Translations under genes and position numbers: made by a program
Shown here: positions 22,925 to 26,613 of the stretch, piece after piece
How positions within the stretch are numbered: the first letter of the stretch is position 1
How the letters are laid out: each line of letters starts with the position of its first letter
Source: UBA9676 sp036522155
GTDB taxonomy: Bacteria > Actinomycetota > Actinomycetes > Streptosporangiales > Streptosporangiaceae
Length of the DNA: 26,613 nt
Direction of reading: 5' to 3'
NCBI GenBank assembly: GCA_036522155.1
Contig: DATDGI010000185.1
Location: 1 to 26,613, forward strand
The notes under the pieces: model-generated
Seen by the model: only the letters and a program-made list of their open reading frames with translations
Databases searched by the model: none
What the model was told of the DNA's origin: nothing

Positions 22925-23302
22925 TTGCCGCTAGGAATCGAGCACGAGGCCATGCTGTGCCTGTCAGCCCCACCCGGCCGCAGCAGGCGGCTGCTCTTCT
23001 TCCGCGGCCCCGGCCCCGACTTCGACGAGCGGGACCGCCTGCTGCTGGCACTGCTGCGGCCACACCTCAACGAGCTCTATCAGGAGCTGCAACTGCGACG
23101 GCGAGATGTCCCCGCCCTCACCACCCGGCAGCAGCAGCTCCTTCAGCTGGTGGCGCGTGGCTACGGCAACAGCGAGATAGCCCGCGAGCTCGTCGTCTCC
23201 ACCGCCACCGTCCGCAAACACCTGGAAAACATCTTCCAGCGGCTCTACGTCACCAGCCGCACCGCAGCCGTCGCCCGGGCCTTCCCGCCCGGGCCCCTGT
23301 AG
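22925..23302 (+). pseudogene. LuxR-family regulator, C-terminal remnant
   Basis: The reading LGIEHEAMLCLSAPPGRSRRLLFFRGPGPDFDERDRLLLALLRPHL followed by LTTRQQQLLQLVARGYGNSEIARELVVSTATVRKHLENIFQRLYVTSRTAAVARAF is the C-terminal third of a LuxR-type regulator that normally runs to about 330-360 residues. The family-like sequence begins abruptly near 22925, 50 bp after the HdeD stop, and no matching N-terminal part is found upstream in any frame. A TTG at 22925 or ATG at 22952 could still give a small DNA-binding protein. The 3' end overlaps the convergent DUF998 gene by about 53 bp. It is probably a truncated relic. Confidence 0.7.
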
Positions 23303-24026
23303 GCCGGCCCGGCGGCCGGCCGGCGGGTGCCGGTGGCAGGGTCATCATCCGGGCGGCCATGACAATCTCGGCCGTCAGGGCGGCGGTGACCGCCGCACGT
23401 TGCACGACTGGGTTCCACGGCCCCGCTGCCCGGGTGGCGAAGACGGCAAGTGCCAGTGCGCTGGCCAATGCCAGGGCCTGAACCGGGCGGCTGACAACAA
23501 CCCAGTCCCGGTCATGGCGAAAGCACCACCCCAGCACGAGCAGCGCCGCAAGCATCGCCGCGTAGGCGACGCCGCTGGCCACATCGTGTACCTGGTTGTG
23601 CCACGACTCGCCAGCGAACCCCGGGCCGGTCAGCAGCATGTGATCACGCCGGAACACCCCCGCGGCGACGGCCGCCGTTCCCGCCACCACGACCAGCCAC
23701 GCCCCCGCTGACCACCTGCGTCCGCCCACCTGGCCAAGCGCGGCACCGAACCCGGCCGAGCAGGCACCCAGGACCACAAAGGCGGCCATCATGATTTGCG
23801 GGTCCCTGGCATCGTCTGCGGCCAGGCCACTGAGCTGCACCCCAGCCGCCGATACGCCGGTCTGGCGCAGCGAACTCACCACCCACCCGGCTGTGAACAG
23901 CACCGGGCCCGCGATGCCGCCAATAGCCGCCAGCTTCCTGAGCTTCACCGTCCCGGCGTCACCTCCCGGCCCGCTCCGGCAGTTGGTATGCCACCTTGCC
24001 GGCGCTGTGCTTTCATCCTTGTCCAT
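23250..24026 (-). CDS. DUF998 family membrane protein
   Basis: This 258-residue protein has about six membrane segments: AAIGGIAGPVLFTAGWVVSS, MMAAFVVLGACSAGFGAAL, WSAGAWLVVVAGTAAVAAGV, AYAAMLAALLVLGWCF, VQALALASALALAVFA and VTAALTAEIVMAARM. The ADDARDPQIMM loop and the VFRRDHMLLTGPGFAGESWHNQVHDVASGVAY loop are typical of DUF998. The ATG at 24026 has AGGA upstream; a GTG at 23948 nearer the first helix is possible. The Arg/Gly/Pro-rich tail overlaps the LuxR remnant and may be an extension caused by the rearranged junction. Confidence 0.82.
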   Translation of the reverse strand: MDKDESTAPARWHTNCRSGPGGDAGTVKLRKLAAIGGIAGPVLFTAGWVVSSLRQTGVSAAGVQLSGLAADDARDPQIMMAAFVVLGACSAGFGAALGQVGGRRWSAGAWLVVVAGTAAVAAGVFRRDHMLLTGPGFAGESWHNQVHDVASGVAYAAMLAALLVLGWCFRHDRDWVVVSRPVQALALASALALAVFATRAAGPWNPVVQRAAVTAALTAEIVMAARMMTLPPAPAGRPPGRPTGARAGRPGRRLRCGW

Positions 24027-24160
24027 CTGATCCTGGGGGCGGCGCGAGAGGGTGTTCCTGGGAAGGCGTCAGGCAAGTCCTGGCGTTGTGCGCGCGGGGC
24101 GGCAACGGGCGCCTGCCCACCGCCTGAGGTTCGCGCCGTCCCCGACTGCGAGGTGAATTC

Positions 24161-24856
24161 ATGCACTTTGAGCACGTGCGTGAGATCTGGTGTGACTTCC
24201 CCCAGCTGGTTCCCGGGGTCCTGTTCGCCGAAGGAATCACTGCCGGGGTCTCAGCCGAGTCTCCCGCCGCCAGGTTCACTGCCGTCGCGCGGTCCCGGCT
24301 GGCCAAGATGCCAGAAGGTGAACTGCCCGAGATCCAGGCCTGGCGGCGCGCCTTTTCCACGATGGGGCTAAAGCCGACCCAGTACCGCTGCGCCTCCGAA
24401 TCGTTGCTGCGGCGCTTGCGCAAGCAGGGAAGCTTGCCGCAGCTTCACCCCCTGGTCGACCTGTGCAACGCTGTCTCACTTGCTTATGCCATACCGGTGG
24501 CCGTCTTCGACGTCTCCAAGATCACCAGTCATCTTGAGGTGCGGTACGCGGCCGGGGACGAGAATTACCTGACCTTCTCCGGCGATGTTGAGCATCCCAC
24601 CGCCCACGAGGTGATCTTCGCAGACCAGGCGAGGCGGGTGCATGCCCGGCGGTGGACGAACCGGCAAAGCGGCCTGTCGGCCGTCCGGAACTCGACAGCC
24701 GCCGTCTTGATCGTGGCCGAAGCGATGCACGACTCGGCGGCATCGGACGTGCCAGAACTCACCGCGGCCGTGGCTGACCAACTGCACGCCCTGTGGTCCC
24801 TCACACCGACGGTCACAGTACTGAGCCAGCGGTCACCGCGGTTCACATTCGGCTGA
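24161..24856 (+). CDS. Stand-alone B3/B4 domain protein (PheRS beta-like editing domain)
   Basis: This 231-residue protein has an ATG behind GAGGTG. The sequence PEIQAWRRAFSTMGLKPTQYRCASESLLRR, HPLVDLCNAVSLAYAIPVAVFD and RWTNRQSGLSAVRNSTAAVLIVAEAM matches the B3/B4 domain that in phenylalanyl-tRNA synthetase beta subunits removes mischarged tyrosine. Free-standing copies are common in actinobacteria and are presumed to act on aminoacyl-tRNA, but most are untested. It is single, with no partner gene in the same direction. Confidence 0.88.
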   Translation: MHFEHVREIWCDFPQLVPGVLFAEGITAGVSAESPAARFTAVARSRLAKMPEGELPEIQAWRRAFSTMGLKPTQYRCASESLLRRLRKQGSLPQLHPLVDLCNAVSLAYAIPVAVFDVSKITSHLEVRYAAGDENYLTFSGDVEHPTAHEVIFADQARRVHARRWTNRQSGLSAVRNSTAAVLIVAEAMHDSAASDVPELTAAVADQLHALWSLTPTVTVLSQRSPRFTFG

Positions 24857-25003
24857 TAACCCCGCAGGTGGCGGCCTTGTTTCCCCCCGGGACCTGTTCG
24901 CCTGATAACCGCGCGCCGACCCGTCGCTCTGCGCGGCCCGGCTACGGGCGTTCTTGCAAGGAGGTGGTCCAGATGCGGTTGATCTGCGCGGGCTGGGCCG
25001 CCT

Positions 25004-25645
25004 TCAGGAGCCGGAACTGTAGTCGAAGTCGGTGGTGAACGCGGCATGGCGGCGTCCCCGGACTTCCCAGCGCAGCGCCGGGTCGGTTGATCGCAGGGTG
25101 TCGCCGTGGAGCTCGGTGCCGGGGTGGTCGAAGCCCGGGATACCGCAGCGGACGTTGCCTGGCTCGGAGGCGTCGCCCTCGGCCTGGACGGTCAGGTAGC
25201 CGACGACGTCGATGCGCTTGCGGGCCGCGGTGTGTTCGAGGGTGATCCGGGCGGGCCGGACAGCGTAGACCTCGCCGATGGCCGGGCCATACAGGCGGGC
25301 CACCGTTCCGCCTGCCCGGCCCAAGAAGATGGCGGCCAGCGCGGCCTGCTGCTCGTCGCTGGCGTCCTGGTCGACATAGAGCACGACCTGCCATGGGGTG
25401 CTGGGCTGCACCCGGTCGAGGTAGCGGATCGACAGCACAGTCCGCAGCCCGGAAAGGTCGGTGCCGTCGGCATGGCCGTGGTCGATGTGCCACGACAGCG
25501 CGCCGAAGCACTCCCCGAAACTGGAGGGCCCGCCGGGCCGGCCACCTACGCTGCGGCACGGGCAGATCGCCTCGCAGTTGCATCCCTCGAAGTACGAGCC
25601 CCGCACGCGCCAGTCGGCCACCGGGCCCGTCCCTGATCCGGCCAT
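25004..25645 (-). CDS. DUF1326 domain protein
   Basis: This 213-residue protein starts VADWRVRGSYFEGCNCEAICPC, with the CNC...CPC cysteine set of DUF1326. LYVDQDASDEQQAALAAIFLGRAGGTVARL and the ending FDYSSGS are also typical. The cysteines suggest metal binding. In many genomes a DUF2182 membrane protein lies next to it; none is found here. ATG 25645 is used, with a GTG one codon upstream. Confidence 0.87.
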   Translation of the reverse strand: MAGSGTGPVADWRVRGSYFEGCNCEAICPCRSVGGRPGGPSSFGECFGALSWHIDHGHADGTDLSGLRTVLSIRYLDRVQPSTPWQVVLYVDQDASDEQQAALAAIFLGRAGGTVARLYGPAIGEVYAVRPARITLEHTAARKRIDVVGYLTVQAEGDASEPGNVRCGIPGFDHPGTELHGDTLRSTDPALRWEVRGRRHAAFTTDFDYSSGS

Positions 25646-25851
25646 CACATGCCCCCATCTGGCTAGGGCCGGCTACCTGCTGCAAGCCGGGCGCCCCGGA
25701 CGATTCCACCCCAGCACCATACGTCGCTCACATCGGCATGCACTTTGACATCGACCCGCCGCCGATGCCGTAGATGCCGCCGACGCAGCCGGTGACGGCC
25801 GGGGGGAAGACGGGGGAGAGAGCAGGATCAGGGCTCCGCTAGGTTGAGCGC

Positions 25852-26268
25852 GTGGACGCCGTCCAGGTTGACCTGTGGCACGAGAGTTCTGGCCAGACCG
25901 TCAGCGCGGTACTCAGCCCACAATGGGATGGCGTGAACGCGCGGCTGTCACTCGAAGTCCCCGAGCTGGATCTCTCCCTCCAGGCCGATGGCCCGGACCT
26001 ATTCTCGGCGCTCCAACAGCTAAGGAAGACCCTGGAGCCGCTCGGCTGGGTGCCGCTCTGCAACGGGGCAAGGGTGGACTGTTACCCGTCCGGCATGGCA
26101 CGCGACATGGGCGGGGGAGCCAGCGTTTACGTTCTGAGCGCCAAGCCCGGCCCGCGCCGGAGACTCCCGCTTGTCGGCACGTTCGGACCGGCGTCGAAGG
26201 AGTCGGTCGGAACCGTCGTTGACCAGGACATCTACTTCAAGAAATGGCTTGGGGCTAGGGGACGCTGA
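25852..26268 (+). CDS. Hypothetical protein
   Basis: This 138-residue protein starts at GTG after AGGTTGAG. The order strand-helix-strand can be guessed from VQVDLWHESSGQTVSAVLS, LFSALQQLRKTLEPLGWVPLCNGARVDCYPSGMARDMGGGASVYVL and VDQDIYFKKWLG. No family or motif is recognised. A 7-bp hairpin 50 bp downstream probably ends the transcript. The flanks do not suggest a role. Confidence 0.6.
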   Translation: MDAVQVDLWHESSGQTVSAVLSPQWDGVNARLSLEVPELDLSLQADGPDLFSALQQLRKTLEPLGWVPLCNGARVDCYPSGMARDMGGGASVYVLSAKPGPRRRLPLVGTFGPASKESVGTVVDQDIYFKKWLGARGR

Positions 26269-26317
26269 GCATCTCGTAGGCCCCCCGGCTTTGGTCGACT
26301 CGCCGAGTGAGTGGGTC

Positions 26318-26335
26318 AGGCCGCGAGTGCGGCCT
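26318..26335. terminator. Hairpin between convergent genes at the right edge
   Basis: AGGCCGC and GCGGCCT form a perfect 7-bp stem with the loop GAGT. It lies between the plus-strand hypothetical gene and the minus-strand partial gene. Confidence 0.55.
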
Positions 26336-26384
26336 TGGTGCAGGGCATCTCGTGTTCGGCGGGTGGCGGGGATCGGCTGGTGGT

Positions 26385-26613
26385 TCATGCCAGGCAGGCG
26401 AGGGGGCGGCCGCCGTTGTAGGTGACCATGTCGGCGAGTGCGGCGAGGATGTCGATGGTGGCACCTGGCGGGGCCCCGCCGAGTTCGGCGTAGGCGCGGT
26501 GCAGGTTGCCGGCGATCCGCTCGCGGTCGGCCCAGCCCGCGAACCTGCCCAGATCAGTCTCCTGAGCGGCCTGGAGCGGGGACAGGGCGGCTTCGCGGCC
26601 GCGGACAGCGACC
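26385..26613 (-). CDS. Unknown protein, C-terminal part (5' end beyond the window)
   Basis: The last 76 codons of a minus-strand gene are visible, ending ATIDILAALADMVTYNGGRPLACLA and preceded by LGRFAGWADRERIAGNLHRAYAELGG. The frame is open to the edge, and codon use is as in neighbouring genes. It looks like a mainly helical protein; no family is assigned. Confidence 0.6.
   Translation of the reverse strand, partial: VAVRGREAALSPLQAAQETDLGRFAGWADRERIAGNLHRAYAELGGAPPGATIDILAALADMVTYNGGRPLACLA

Noticed and set aside
24942..25709. A 255-codon minus-strand frame
   Set aside because: It overlaps the DUF1326 gene in another frame and has Arg/Pro-rich shadow composition.
1..26613. CRISPR arrays, rRNA genes, and phage structural or secondary-metabolite synthase genes
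   Set aside because: No regularly spaced repeats with unique spacers, no rRNA signature sequences, and no PKS, NRPS or phage structural proteins were seen on either strand.

Overview
The window is GC-rich DNA with actinobacterial gene content: homodimeric pyruvate dehydrogenase E1 next to DUF3052 and an AhpE-type peroxiredoxin, a large LuxR-type ATPase regulator, a receptor Ser/Thr kinase, DUF4242, DUF998 and DUF1326 proteins, and many GTG starts. A filamentous actinomycete (Streptosporangiales or Streptomyces-like) fits. The species cannot be named from this sequence.

Layout. (1) 1-4917 is a conserved core block. aceE (minus strand, runs off the left edge) is divergent from DUF1918, a YjbQ/UPF0047 protein, DUF3052, an AhpE-like peroxiredoxin, a zinc-ribbon protein and tRNA-Val(UAC). 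The order aceE - DUF3052 - ahpE matches the Rv2241-Rv2238c neighbourhood of Mycobacterium tuberculosis as I recall it. (2) 4918 to about 11978 is an integrated island of about 7 kb. It is bounded by the 3' part of the tRNA-Val gene and an exact 44-bp copy of that part at 11935-11978 (attL/attR). It carries an Xre regulator, a sigma-factor-like protein, a membrane Ser/Thr kinase, a dead IS3-family element and a Fic toxin-antitoxin pair. No integrase is visible, so it looks like a stranded remnant. (3) 12207-19075 is a secretion and regulation cluster: a fibronectin-III/polyproline/beta-propeller lectin, a lipoprotein, a 928-residue LuxR-type ATPase regulator (LAL), a DUF4242 protein and a secreted triple-repeat protein. 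(4) 19108-26613 is a mixed accessory stretch: a small zinc-knuckle protein, SRPBCC and VOC proteins, membrane proteins (PH-like, HdeD, DUF998), a 5'-truncated LuxR gene, a stand-alone B3/B4 domain protein, a DUF1326 protein, two unknowns and several hairpin terminators.

The strongest new signal is in region 3. A 22-bp element with core GTGTGGTTTCCACGG occurs three times, each time exactly 23 bp upstream of a TARCGT -10-like hexamer. One copy serves the lipoprotein, one the DUF4242 gene and one the secreted triple-repeat protein. All three surround the LAL gene, so this looks like a compact local regulon run by that regulator, with a cell-surface or secreted output. The second theme is the tRNA-Val island, whose kinase, sigma-like factor and Fic toxin-antitoxin pair have outlived its integration machinery.
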